Source of the DNA: Hermodice carunculata
Taxonomy: Eukaryota; Annelida; Polychaeta; Eunicida; Amphinomidae
Length of the DNA stretch: 64,000 bases
Reading direction: 5' to 3'
NCBI GenBank assembly: GCA_964020975.1
Contig: OZ026629.1
Span: 46,459,351-46,523,350 of the forward strand
Shown: in pieces, positions 19,201 to 27,937 of the stretch
Numbering within the stretch: position 1 is the stretch's first letter
Layout: each line of letters opens with the position of its first letter
Position numbers and translations under genes: made by a program
The notes under the pieces: generated by a model
What the model was told of the DNA's origin: nothing
Seen by the model: the letters and a program-made list of their open reading frames with translations, nothing else
The model's database searches: none

Positions 19201-19561
19201 TGAGAAAGTTGGTAAAATTTTTCTGGAGTGTTGATTGGCTGTGTCTCAAGTTATCCAAGACTTTCAGTAGAATGTCAACTGTGTTCTCCCAATTAACGGT
19301 ATTTTCGATGCTTTTTTCTACTTCGCTCCAAGCTTTCTCTATCTTGGCACAGTAGGCATCTTTCTCCTGGTTGTAATGTTGAAGTGCTTTGTCTGTGAAC
19401 TTTTTAAGCCGTGGGGGTCTGTCTTGTTCTGAATGTGCTGGGTTCTCCTTGGGGCGGGCACCCTGACTTAGTTGTTGCAGTGTCTGAGAATCAGTAAGTG
19501 GTTCTTGTTCAAACATGGTTTCTGCACAGCTGAAGTGTGGTTTTCTTAAGTGTACTGTCAC
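13211..19561 (-). CDS. BEL/Pao gag-pol polyprotein, 2116 residues
   Basis: One uninterrupted frame. Approximate residue positions: an N-terminal Gln/Glu/Ala-rich coiled coil (about 190-270); a DUF1759-type gag segment (about 410-570, DRPENYRSWKLTFQDVIAS); Cys/His knuckles near 640-730 (CFRCCASTEHKYRQC, KCADCDSDKH); and an aspartic protease with the ILDDQSNRS active-site region near 785. A Pao-type reverse transcriptase follows, with the FYVDDA catalytic motif near 1235, then an RNase H segment (HVFADASEIA) and an H2C2 plus DDE integrase (THVGLDVFGPW, FRSDNGSNF near 1880, HSSHMGGVWERM). It ends in a DUF5641-like domain (RIGDLVLVRDKE, WPIGRIV). Fusion of gag and pol in one frame is common in BEL/Pao. 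It is a transposon gene and not a host gene. Confidence 0.95.
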   Translation of the reverse strand: MTVHLRKPHFSCAETMFEQEPLTDSQTLQQLSQGARPKENPAHSEQDRPPRLKKFTDKALQHYNQEKDAYCAKIEKAWSEVEKSIENTVNWENTVDILLKVLDNLRHSQSTLQKNFTNFLTYLIRTNTQESLSDRDIYSEMKEAYYEQIKHTIEQTEQRIQILSETMSHKSSQSKKTARSKRTAKTGISDSSSILARKRAEAQAARARAEYAEKERQLELQKHHLEAQAQKAAVDKALQQAEIDANLKLLHQQKEAAAVEAEVQALESFSDHGGESQRGSIDQIPHEDPRDRTKTYVETHSASFLSAHSQAPFHALNDENRPAVHPDMEPAIANNTYIADHATAGRGEQMPRYSTHNTGHQVAHNRQGTGPNRPDEFLNSAYCVNATNNPVITDMTKFMLRKELVMSRLTTFNDRPENYRSWKLTFQDVIASLYITPNEEIDLLVKWLGPDSAKHALSLRSANVSNPGLGLQKVWERLDKRYGCPETVEKAIKDKISNFPKLTSRDNKKLWELADLLSELESAKEDPQLGGLSYYDSACGVNPIVEKLPYGLQEKWTSHAVKYKRQNQVSFPPFKLFAQFIRDIADTRNDPSFDYNTSANATRRESHNKEFPKRRPLETSVSAHKLDVSNTQAPNTTQKTLEPEKRCPLHNTKHALNECKAFRAKPMEERRKFLKQKGICFRCCASTEHKYRQCTLPPKCADCDSDKHPTALHGEQAPHTMGEECKTTVNTQAPSVPVTGINSKCTEVCGDQTLSGSGKSCAKICLVKVYVKADPANEIKTYAILDDQSNRSLAKSELFHALDIKGETSPYSLQTCAGHLETAGKRAYGLVVEAVDGSVTLDLPTLIECNAIPNDRNEIPTPDTACHHDHLASIAGLIPALDSNAQILLLIGRDIPQAHHVHDQRTGSHPRAPYAQRLPLGWVIVGETCIDRSHLPNEVNVYRTYILENGRPSMLEPCPNTINVKDRLNNPIVTHDQCNMLTTGTEMLGSTVFDRTKNDNKPGLSVEDRKFLSIMTNNMLKDKSNSWTAPLPFKVPRPRLPNNRELALRRFLTLQRSLSKKPKMKDHYFTFMKDLLRNGHAELAPPLQDREECWFLAHFGIYHPRKPDKIRVVFDSSAQFNGASLNNILLSGPDLMNSLVGVLMRFRHEPIALTADVQQMFHSFFVKPEHRNFLRFLWFKNNDPNAEVVEYRMTVHLFGNSPSPAVATFGLRKTAEAGEQEYGSDARQFVERDFYVDDALKSVSTPEAAIDLLRRTQGMLASANLRLHKIASNSTEVMEAFPTEDHAGDLKNIDLDHDALPMQQSLGVSWDLESDTLTFKVSNEEKPYTKRGLLSVINGLYDPLGFAAPVVIEGKHFLRNVLMTQSKSPIEWDYPLPQDKQAEWNRWRDSLQSLANLRIPRAYSKTSLSQATQKELHVFADASEIAIATAAYLRLTDCEGESQVSFIIGKSKLAPTHATTIPRLELCAAVLAVEVHELIRDEIDIEVDRVTFYTDSKVVMGYIKNETRRFYTYVSNRVARIRHTSDPNQWYYIPTDINPADNATRPMPATDLHATTWLTGPKFLKENQTLTNNTPESNIDLESDPEVRPQVAALCTGVKTKILLDPKYLLKFSVWKRLLRAIGNLIHITRSYRYTSKVEEKPCRGWHFCKTSPCITELTQAQNIIMLSIQAASFQSELTCIKKGLPIPRDSPIHTLNPFIDTHGLLRIGGRLNYSGLPSGERNPILVPGKSHIAILLIRHFHEKVQHQGRHFTHGAVRAGGFWIPGAKRLINQILHKCVVCRKLRRSQETQLMADLPVERLTPDPPFTHVGLDVFGPWIVLARRTRGGQAKSKRWAILFTCMTTRAIHIEIIDQMDASTTINALRRFLALRGPVKKFRSDNGSNFVGACNELNHLMTEKDGRHVGKFLISEGCTWEFNPPHSSHMGGVWERMIGIVRRIVDNMFRDLGPTQLTHDVLATFMAEVTAIVNARPLVPVSTDPEAPEILTPNTLLTQKTSTCTTTPPGEFEKRDLSARQWRRTQYLANVFWARWRKEYLPLLQARRKWHDAKENMRIGDLVLVRDKESKRNDWPIGRIVKTLPSNDGKVRKVEVNVQNKTLRRPVCELVLLLRDDSTQE

Positions 19562-19795
19562 TTGATTTGACTTTACTGTGGAGTTCTTAGATATATTGAC
19601 ACTGTTGTGTAGGCATTTACTGGCATTCCTGACCTGGGTCCTGAGGAAAACAGCCTATTGCCTGTGTAACATGTCAACAATCTGTTGCTGTGAGGCCCTC
19701 TGGTGGCAAGTGTGAGATGGCACGCACGTGGTGGTCTTTGTCCTGCTGACAAGTTGTCACTTACTCTGGCCTGACAGTGTGTCACCCTCTTTTAC

Positions 19796-20372
19796 TGTAC
19801 TGTCTCGGGGGTTAACGTGGCTAACTCCTTCACAGAGAGTAGAACCAATTCATGTTCCATCACAATTCAACACGCAGTGTTAGATTGAACTCAGTCCCTT
19901 TATTGAGAGCCCACATAATGGGTGACCATATGTATGTGGACAGACTGTAGGGGTGAGATGGGCAGTGATGAACAATGAAGACGTGTGGTAAACTGAAAGC
20001 ATAGAACAGGGGGAAAACACAAGGATTTGCTTACCTACAAATGCTGCTAAATGTCCACAAGGAGAAACAAAATAAGGAGTGTATCTACTTACAGAGGGTG
20101 GTGACTTTGGCCCTGATTAATAAAAGGTACTTGTAGCTTGCTTGGCAGCCCACGAGAACAGCATCTCCCTGGTATGCAGTGTATGTGGGTCAGTGCGATG
20201 CAGGAGATGGTCAAAAGGCTTAAATTAACAGAAGTGTGCACCAGTACAGGTCACAGGGTCAACTGGGGGGTGGGTCGCATAGGTACCTGAAGTAAACTTA
20301 CATAAATGCTGGGTTACAAATTTCACCAGTGTTAAGACTGCACATCCTAACACATATGTGTGGGGCAGAACA
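19796..20372 (-). repeat. BEL/Pao LTR (5' LTR of the - strand element)
   Basis: Same 577-bp sequence as the other LTR. By position it would hold the element's promoter. It is followed on the + strand by the right target duplication AGGAT at 20373-20377. I did not recognise the primer-binding tRNA from the adjoining bases. Confidence 0.93.
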
Positions 20373-20377
20373 AGGAT
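20373..20377. repeat. Target-site duplication, right copy
   Basis: AGGAT, matching 12312-12316. Confidence 0.85.
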
Positions 20378-21599
20378 TAGTACATTGATGTTATGCACAC
20401 ATTGAGGCAGTCTGTGTCCTTTTAACCCCATGCAGTTCTGCTTGAATTACCATCATGAAGACATTGTAGCTACAGTCCAGTAGCATGTTGCCGTGACAGT
20501 ACAAATGAATTGAAATCAAGCCCGTTGCTGAACAAAATGTCAAGTATCCCAGAAGAGTTCCATAATAGGCAAGATACATGTCATTAATGCACTAAGGGCC
20601 ATGGGGATCCAGGTCTTTCCCAGTATTTGACAGGAGTGTTCATGTGGTCCAACTGTCACTACAAGTGTCTCCTACATTCCCAAGAGAAGAATATATTTCT
20701 TGCATGCATTCCTGATTATATAATTTTCTAAAAAAAAAAAAGTTCCAGAATGGCTATATTGTCAGCATGCATGATCAAAAAAATTACCTGAAACATGTGG
20801 ATCACTTTGATCAAATCCCAATTAAGCACCTTACTCCTACCCTGCCATTCAGGACATGTGTATATTCAACATATCTAAGATTCATCTTCAGATGTTACTG
20901 ATGCATGACTCCTGGCCCCTGCAGCATGTGGCCTTTGTCATTGGGCTCTGATGATACTCTCCCTGCACATGGATGGGATGCATGAAATTACAGCCACACG
21001 TACCTGACGGATTTCAGATGGATCATTTTACAAGTTGATTTCTACATCTTTTTCCTTGTGGGCTTGAAAGTAATTTATTACCACAACTATTTTGAAGAGA
21101 TGTTCTACTCCTTTTGGAAGCACAGATCAATTTCAATTTTGGATTTGGGTAGCAGGCAAGTATGGTGCTGTGTATGGGGTTACATATAACACAAGCTGGT
21201 ACAAAAGGGCTTGTGTTGTAAATGAAAATATAGTAGTATGCTATTAGTTAGATCTGCATAATCACAGGATGGTCAGCTATATCTGATACCAGGAAAGAGT
21301 CAACATGATCTGAACTCTTTCAGTGCTAACTGCAGCTGCAGTCAAAGTGCTTACACGGAACTGCTCCTGATTGTTATAAAGGTGCTAAATTCATGTTCTT
21401 TGTTAAGATACCTTTCATTCAAGTACCAGCATGTCATAATTTCATAGAATATAAAAGTCCAGGTCAACAGCTTTCCTTGGTTTGCTGAAGAAAGCTGTTG
21501 ACTCAGTCTAAAATGTGGCAATGAAAGATGTTATGTGGTAATTTTTTCTGCAGGTCCAAATTTGAATGGCTGTGGTCATGTTTGAAAAAAATGAATTTA
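20378..21599. other. Intergenic DNA upstream of RFESD
   Basis: No gene was recognised. A fragment of the TTAA MITE hairpin is near 21458-21512 (AGGTCAACAGCTTTCCTTGG then AAAGCTGTTGACTCAGTC with a shortened loop). The rest looks unique and AT-rich. Confidence 0.5.
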
Positions 21600-22915
21600 A
21601 ACAAGAGGACTGTGACAGTCCTGTGCTCAGCTGACCTGTACATATACTCTTGCGATTTTTTAAGATATGCCCGAAAAAAAGGACAAAGAAATTTTAAAAA
21701 AATATAAAAATCAGTGGAACGTGATCATTTGAACAAATCTGGTAGAAACCCACCCAAGGTACATTGCCACCAAGTTTGAAGTCAAACTGGATGACGGTTT
21801 TGGAAAGGAAGTTGAAAATGTGAATTAGCATTAGAATGCCCATTGACTTGCATAGTTATCAACAGGAAAGGTGCACTTACCGATAAGTACCCAAGTTGAA
21901 AAAATAGTTAAAAATGAGGAATCCACAGCAGTGCCACCTAGTGTACAACTTTGTTTGATCCATCCATAAGAAATATATACACAAAGTTTCAGCTAAGTCT
22001 GAGCGACAGTTCTGGAGAAGAAGTCGAAAATAGCAATAACACACAAACACACACACACCAAGAAAATAGAATAAAATTGCAGCAGCACCTGGTGGACAAA
22101 TTAAGAACTAGGAGTCCCTAGGAGTGTTCCTGTGTGATATCAAAGCAATCAGGTGAGCGGTTTCAGAGAAGATTTTTTTAAGAATTGCCCCCCAAAAGAA
22201 CCAAAAAAATCATGAAAAATCCAAAAGTCAATGGAGCATAACCATTTGAATAAATCTGCTAGAGACCCACCCAAGGTACACTGCTACCAAGTTTGAAGTC
22301 AATCAGGATGACAGTTTCTGAGCAGTCGAAAATGTGAATTAGCATTAGAATGCCCATTGACTTACATAGTAATCAATAGGATAGGTGCATTTACCATAAG
22401 TACCCCAATTGAAAAAAAAATTGTTAAAAATCAGGAATCAGCAGCAATGCCACGTAGGGAACAACTTTGTTAGACCCTTCCACAAGGAACATACCACCAA
22501 GTTTCAGCTTAATCTGAGTGACGGTTCTGGAGAAGTCAAAAATAGCAAAAACACACAAAAGATACTAAAAAATGAGAAAAAATTGCAGTACCACCTGGTA
22601 AAAAAAAATTAAGAACTAGGAGTCCCTAGGAGTGTTCCTGTGTGATAATAAAAAAATTGGGAGAGCGGTTTCGTTGGAGAAGATTTTTTAAGATTGAACA
22701 AAATAATTCATAAAAAAATCCAAAAATCACTGGAGGGTGATTATTTTAACAATTTGGTAGAGATCCACCCAAGGCACATCCCCACTAAGTTTGAAGTGGA
22801 TCTGGCCAACACTTTCTGAAAAGAAGTGCAAAATGTTAATTGTTGACGGATGACTGAGGGATGACAGATGGAGACCCATGAGATAAGCTCAGCTGACTGA
22901 CAAGTCAGCTGAGCT
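21600..22915 (-). mobile_element. Hairpin-ended repeat element, near-complete copy in reverse orientation
   Basis: The left end carries the palindrome AGGACTGTGACAGTCCT (21606-21622) followed by GTGCTCAGCTGACC. The right end carries the hairpin AGCTCAGCTGACT/AGTCAGCTGAGCT (22886-22915). Between them are two or more degenerate internal units of roughly 500 bp that share 'CCACCCAAGGTACA', 'CAAGTTTGAAGTC', 'GAATTAGCATTAGAATGCCC' and 'AACTAGGAGTCCCTAGGAGT'. The same body appears on the other strand at 51354-53350. No coding frame is present, so it is non-autonomous. I do not know its class. Confidence 0.7.
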
Positions 22916-24253
22916 GAAAAAAGAGCCACTTACATGCCAACAATTAGAATTGACAAGCTAATGCACTTGTAAGCCAGCTGCTGATTCTCTCATGAAAACC
23001 AATATTCTAAGTGGTGTTTTCCAAACTCTATGGGATATACTAAAACTGTTTGTGGGGTACCATCTTCCTGCCCAGGTACAAATGTATTGTGCATGTTGTT
23101 TGCAACCAATCATCCTCTGGTAATGAAATTGTATTTTTTGAACAAATTTTGATAAGATAAGGGTAGCACCAGCTACAGTTTAGACCATGCCTACTGCCAA
23201 CAGAAATTGGTCTGATAATGCAGGTGGTCTTTTTAAATGTAGGTATTAAAAATATACTGCAGTGTGTTCAAAGATAGGAGCCATGGTGGTGTTAAAAACC
23301 ATGCATGCAGTGTGTCTACTGCGGTTTTTATAGTTAAAAAATTTGAGAAAAATAGTGTAAACTACAAAAATGTTGATTGGGAATGTATTTCATAAAACCA
23401 GTAAACTCTATGTGTTGTTGTCCCCCATTAACTTCTGCATATAAACACTTCATTTAAAATGAAAATTGTTGACATTGTGATGTGTAACTCAAGTTAAAGA
23501 CACAAAAATCTAATTTTAGTTTTCTGAAGAAACCTGATTGAAAAACAAATCGCATTGTCTGCAGAACTGTGATGCATGGATAGTAATAAAGCTAATGACC
23601 TCTCTAAATAGAGATTGGTCTTATTTCAAGAGAACAAATATGCTTGGATGTACAAAACAGTTTATATTCCTTTCATAACATGCAATTAGCACATGCATGA
23701 TTCATTTGGATAATTTGTCTCAATCAACCTTCCATTAATTCAACACTGAGTCTTCATGAATTATTCAAGTACTGATGAGGTATACATTTATCTGAAAGCA
23801 AACCTCAGATATTAATAACATTGCAGTTGCCATGGCAATAATAATGGAGGAAATCAATAGAGAATCTGTGCAGGGTGTCCACAGGCATGCTGATGGGCAG
23901 ACCTGTAGGCATCTGTCACACGGAATAAATGCTTATTAGGGAAGCCATTACCGAGCTGTTTACATCGCTGAGTGAAGCATTGAGAAGGCAAGTGAAAATA
24001 ATTGGTTGCTTATTACCTGCATCTAAGAACTGTGTCAGTGATGGAGAGGAAGACCTTGTGGTTTATTGTGTAACGTTGAGTCAGACGATTACGGATATCA
24101 TATGTTAATAAAATTCCTGCATGGCAAGCCAGCATGATCAAGAACATTAGATTAAATGAACCCATGTGCACATTTGTTGTGGAAAAATACAAATATGTGA
24201 TGGTTCCACTTCCATTTGTGCTTGATTAATCTGGTTGATGTATTCTTTGTTAC
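22916..24253. other. Repeat-poor upstream region of RFESD
   Basis: This is unique-looking DNA with none of the window's repeat families visible. The part at 23560-24110 is listed separately as a candidate regulatory region. The end at 24240-24253 (TTCTTTGTTACAG) looks like a 3' splice site, so part of this may be an intron in the 5' UTR of RFESD. Confidence 0.4.
23560..24110. promoter_or_regulatory. Candidate cis-regulatory region with X-box and homeodomain-type motifs
   Basis: The segment contains the palindrome GTTGCCATGGCAAT (about 23826-23839), an RFX X-box-like site. It also has several TAAT/ATTA cores (GCAATTAGCAC, CATTAATTCAAC, GATATTAATAAC, GAATTATTCAAG) within 550 bp free of recognisable repeats. 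The X-box family and TAAT core are standard knowledge; calling this an enhancer is inference. Similar CCATGG palindromes recur elsewhere in the window, which weakens the case. Confidence 0.3.
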
Positions 24254-24361
24254 AGCTCTGCCTGGCATTCATCACAATATTGGTAAAGGTGCAGTGTGCA
24301 TCTATCCTTCTGGTGGATCCTCATTTGAATAGCAAGGCAAGAAGAACACAGCGGCATTCCA

Positions 24362-27300
24362 ATGGCACAGTGGCAACTGGTTGGACAGATTGATGTACTG
24401 TCACAGAAAAAGTGCCAACGTCTATATGCAGTCACCAATAAAAAGGAAGACTTGGCCTTGTTCTATGTGAAAGGGAAGTTCTATGCCATGGAGGCTTGGT
24501 GTGGACATATGGGTTTGTTAACATTATGTGTATAACTCACTGTATCAGAACAAAATTAAGTTGACAAAAAAAAAATCTAGCATTACCATGCAGACACCAA
24601 GAAAAGAGAGGAACTTAATTGGCATTGTTCTCTTTGATAGGAAAGTTCTATGGCATGGAGGCTTTGATTGTGGAAATATGGAATTGTTAGTATTTATGTA
24701 CCAGTATACCTGTGCTTTGAGTTTGCACTTCACATCTTGCTTAATCAAAACAAAATTCAACCCTTGATGCAAAAGAGCTAATTTGCTTAAGCATCTTCAA
24801 TGGAACATATGATATGTTCTTCACTCAAGTGGTCTTGCTTCAGCATGCATCCATTTATCCCACAAACTCAAATGTCCTATGCACAACACCTTTGTATCAC
24901 CAATACCAGAAATGTGTTTGCAAAGTTCAATACTCTCCCAATCTGTTCTTGTCTGTGACTATTTGTAACTTCTAATACATAATACACATGCCTATACATA
25001 TTTCTGCATTTGTACCTGATATGTATAATACACATGCCTATACATATTTCTCTATTTATACATGATATGTATAATATATATGCCAATATATATTTCTCTA
25101 TTTATACATATGTATAAAATACATGCCTATACATATTTCTCCACTTGTACTTGGTATGTATAAATACAGATTTTTTTAAAGACAGGCTACAGCAGCTTAA
25201 ATGGTAATCAGGTCTTTAGTAGATAATTATTGGCCCATGTTTCAGAACCTGGAATTGCTGGACACTTATTTGTGTCCAAAGGAATAGATAGAGTGTTGCC
25301 AACCTGCCACACTTGAAATCCGGGAGATAGAAAGTAAAATTCAGGGAGATTGATAAATTAATATGAAATATAGAAGGAAAATATTGATGGAATTCAGGGA
25401 GGTGGCTAAAAATTGCCAAAAATCTACAGTTTTTATAAGAATTTTGAGCATAAAATTCCAGGGGTGTCCCGGGTAATTCGGGAGTATTGGCAACACTGTA
25501 GATGATGGATGACCAGGAGTTGTAGAAGATACTTGAGGCAGATGTGCAGTAATTCCTTTAGCTTTTATAGACATATAGAAGAGCGTCTTCATTTCATGCT
25601 CAAAAAGTCCTTATTTCATGCTCTCCTGATATAATTTCAAAAGTGGAAAGCTGCTTGCCAAACCATGACAATGTATACCCATATAGAATTTCAGCTGATC
25701 AGCATACACACTGATGCTGACAGATATGTGGCCTAAATGAAGGATGGCAATTACCTGCACAATTTTCATGAACATGGCAATTGTACTGCCTGGATCATTA
25801 CCTGTTAATTTAGTCAAGAATCTGACATGGCACAAGTTCTTTATCTTGTGCCTTATGTGTGATAAGTAGTATCAAATTTTGAAACATGCATGACAGTCTT
25901 GCAATAATTTGTATGGCACTCAAAAGATATATTATGTGTGAAACTGAAATTGACTTGATCCTGTTGATGTTGAAATGTATAACATGTATCAAGCTGCCGA
26001 TATGAATCATTGGACTCTGTTCCTTGATGACTCAGCAAGGTTTTCAAATATTTATATTACCATCTTATGATGACTCAAAACATTCAATTACTTGTAACTT
26101 GCATTCATCATGATGCTTCTACAGATTTAACCCTTTTCTGGTTGGGGGTAATATTGAGTCTGCAATGTTGTGTGGTGCCTTCTGTTTATTTGGTGCTCAC
26201 AGCATACCAAGCTACATTCATATCATTAGCTAATTTTAAATGTAGTTTGAATAATCATTTCATCTTAATGAAGGGAGGGTTTTTCATTTTGGACATTATA
26301 ATGCTGCATATTTCTGCAAAACAAATTTTAAGCAGAGAGGAAGCAATACACTTTAGCAGCAGATATTTTCACTGTCCAGGCTCTTTGAGAATGGAACAGA
26401 AATTGAAATATGCATGGATAACAGTGATTCTCTTAGCTCTGTGCAAGTGTGAGCAATGGTTTATTTTGTTTCAGGAGGACCACTGTTCAATGGAGACATC
26501 GAAGACTACCGAGGGTCTCCACATATAGTATGTCCTTGGCATGGATATAAATTTGAAGTTTCATCCGGGGAGAACAAAGATATAGGACTTTTTGTAAGTC
26601 TGAAACTGTGTGTATATGCTCCAGTAATTTACAAAACCTTGATTTAAATATTTTTACGATATATACATAAAATACTGGTGAAACCATGAATAGCACTCCC
26701 TGACAAACTTTTGTCATTATTCTATCATCTCAAACTAAGCAACTCCCTTGGTAGCTCAAGTTGCATTTTGGGGCCCATGCTTGAGACAAAAATATTAATG
26801 TGAAGAAAGAAAAAACTTTTCTCAGGGCATCAGTGAGTTTACTGTAGGGACAGTATGGATGGCAATAACCTGTAGATGGCACACATGATTTATTTATTTT
26901 TTTATTTTAGAATTAGCTGAAAATGTGGTTATGATATGTATGTAAGAGGTGGGTGACACATTTTCCCTGATTTTTACAAGTGCACTGCTTTGCTCCATGT
27001 TATTGTGCCAATGACTGTGACACACACCTTGCAGCTTGCTTTTGAGCTTAATTTCATGTAGCACAGAAGCTGATGACTGAAAGAAAAATATGTCATATCC
27101 ATCTCTGTGTGATAACTTCAGAAGAACTGAACAAAACTTGATGAAACTTGGTATGATTGTGTATTTGGATGAGACCTAGCTAGAATTTTATCTGGGTTAC
27201 CTTAACCTAATTCTCAATTTTTCTGTCTACCCCTTGATTATAATTTGTTCTGCAGCTGCATTTTGTTTCAAAGTTATTTTTACTCCCCCCCCCCCCCCCA

Positions 27301-27854
27301 TCACATGCTGTATTCTTTTCTACTTTGACCTGATCTCCATCAAACATGCACATTTACTGGTAATACTTAGTCTTTAATTTCTTCATTTTTAACATTTTTT
27401 CTTAATGATATAATGTTCAGATAAAATACATTTTAGCGTGGTTAATATCGGAATATAAATGTACACGTATGTTCATGTGATTTTCTCCAAAATCTATGTA
27501 GGCCAGATCTAATTTAAACTTAGTCGGATGTATTTTGCTAGAATCTCAGTAAAATTAGGTTGCTAGGTTATATATCTGGGTCATTCATATCCATATAGTA
27601 TCAGCTCAAAGTTAAGCTCTGCTCACTTAAGCATAGCTAAGCTCAAGTTAGGACTTGTATGTTGAGTTGAATGTACATGTATCTAGATCACCTGAGTATG
27701 GGCTGCTCACACAGCTCTCATTTAAAAAAAAAAAATATGGTTGAATTTCACATTTTTTTCACTTCAGCAAGAAATATACCCAACCAAAGAAGAAGAAGGT
27801 GAACTCTATGTGAAGTACAAGAGTGCCTTATCACTAGATCCACCATCATCATGA
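24362..27854 (+). CDS. RFESD: RFESD: Rieske (2Fe-2S) domain-containing protein, 118 residues, 3 exons
   Basis: Exons are 24362-24512, 26475-26593 and 27768-27854 (stop TGA 27852-27854). Donors are G|GTTTGT and TTT|GTAAGT, acceptors TTTCAG and CTTCAG, and the phases join exactly. The protein begins MAQWQLVGQIDVLSQKK. The Rieske ligands are WCGHMGG (residues about 47-53, split by intron 1) and VCPWHGYKF (about 72-80), i.e. C-x-H and C-x2-H, which hold the cluster through two Cys and two His. It ends LYVKYKSALSLDPPSS. No signal peptide, membrane segment or catalytic domain is visible, so it is a stand-alone soluble Rieske protein like vertebrate RFESD, whose redox partner is not established. The start is supported by an in-frame TGA shortly upstream (about 24328). 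A degenerate copy of the exon 1 end lies in intron 1 (24608-24691). Confidence 0.92.
24608..24691 (+). pseudogene. Degenerate duplicate of the RFESD exon 1 end
   Basis: 'GAAAGTTCTATGGCATGGAGGC' followed by 'GTGGAAATATGGAATTGTTA' mirrors exon 1 'GGAAGTTCTATGCCATGGAG' and 'GTGGACATATGGGTTTGTTA', about 167 bp downstream. The match also reaches back into 'GGAA(GA)CTT..GGC.TTGTTCT'. The Cys-Gly-His-Met ligand codons have changed (reading GCTTTGATTGTGGAAATA) and the donor GT is lost, so it cannot replace exon 1. It is a partial tandem duplication. Confidence 0.7.
24960..25160. repeat. Tandem repeats of about 55 bp (ACATGCCTATACATATTTCT)
   Basis: Four units of 'ATACACATGCCTATACATATTT' with 'CTCTATTTATACATGATATGTAT' spacers run from about 24978 to 25157 within RFESD intron 1. 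They are diverged and non-coding. Confidence 0.75.
25292..25497. mobile_element. Short inverted-repeat element with AGTGTTGCCAA ends
   Basis: The left end AGTGTTGCCAACC and right end TTGGCAACACT form an 11-bp inverted terminal repeat. The interior carries 'AATCCGGGAGATAG', 'TTCAGGGAGATTG' and 'CCCGGGTAATTCGGGAG', the 'gggaga' motif that accompanies this type of end in many animal genomes. It is about 206 bp, non-coding and lies in RFESD intron 1. No clean target duplication was identified. Confidence 0.65.
27110..27715. repeat. Diverged member of the hairpin-ended repeat family
   Basis: It ends with 'CACCTGAGTATGGGCTGCTCACACAGCTCTC', which aligns with the end of the 51.35-53.35 kb copy (GGACGGGCTGCTCAAACAGTCCT). 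The upstream part 'CTTCAGAAGAACTGAACAAAACTTGATGAAACTTGGT' resembles internal units. It lies in RFESD intron 2 and includes an oligo-C run at about 27287-27299. Confidence 0.45.
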
Positions 27855-27931
27855 CAACAGAGCCATGTGAGACATTCTGCAGACCATACATCTCGCCACA
27901 CAGAAGTATCGGTCACACACTAATGGAATAC

Positions 27932-27937
27932 AATAAA
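27932..27937 (+). terminator. Poly(A) signal of RFESD
   Basis: AATAAA lies 77 bases past the stop codon, giving a short 3' UTR. Confidence 0.6.

Larger units (their letters stand above)
12317..20372 (-). mobile_element. BEL/Pao LTR retrotransposon, whole-looking and young
   Basis: The element is bounded by two direct LTRs of 577 bp (12317-12893 and 19796-20372), each starting TG and ending CA on the + strand, and by the duplicated target AGGAT. The LTRs looked identical base for base where I compared them, which points to a very recent insertion. The interior holds a single long gag-pol frame on the - strand (13211-19561). The order of parts is capsid-like region, zinc knuckles, aspartic protease, reverse transcriptase, RNase H, integrase and a C-terminal tail domain. 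This order and the Pao-type motifs assign it to BEL/Pao rather than Gypsy or Copia. No envelope-like frame is seen. It sits in intergenic DNA between HDHD2 and RFESD, opposite in strand to both. It looks whole, with no breaks noticed in the main frame. Confidence 0.95.

Noticed and set aside
24960-25160. CRISPR-like spaced repeats
   Set aside because: Units are degenerate, spacers are similar to each other and the DNA is from an animal; this is an ordinary tandem repeat.
26067-26528. 153-codon open frame on +
   Set aside because: It covers RFESD intron 2-side sequence and overlaps exon 2 in another frame; the product has no recognisable domain and splice borders explain the region better.
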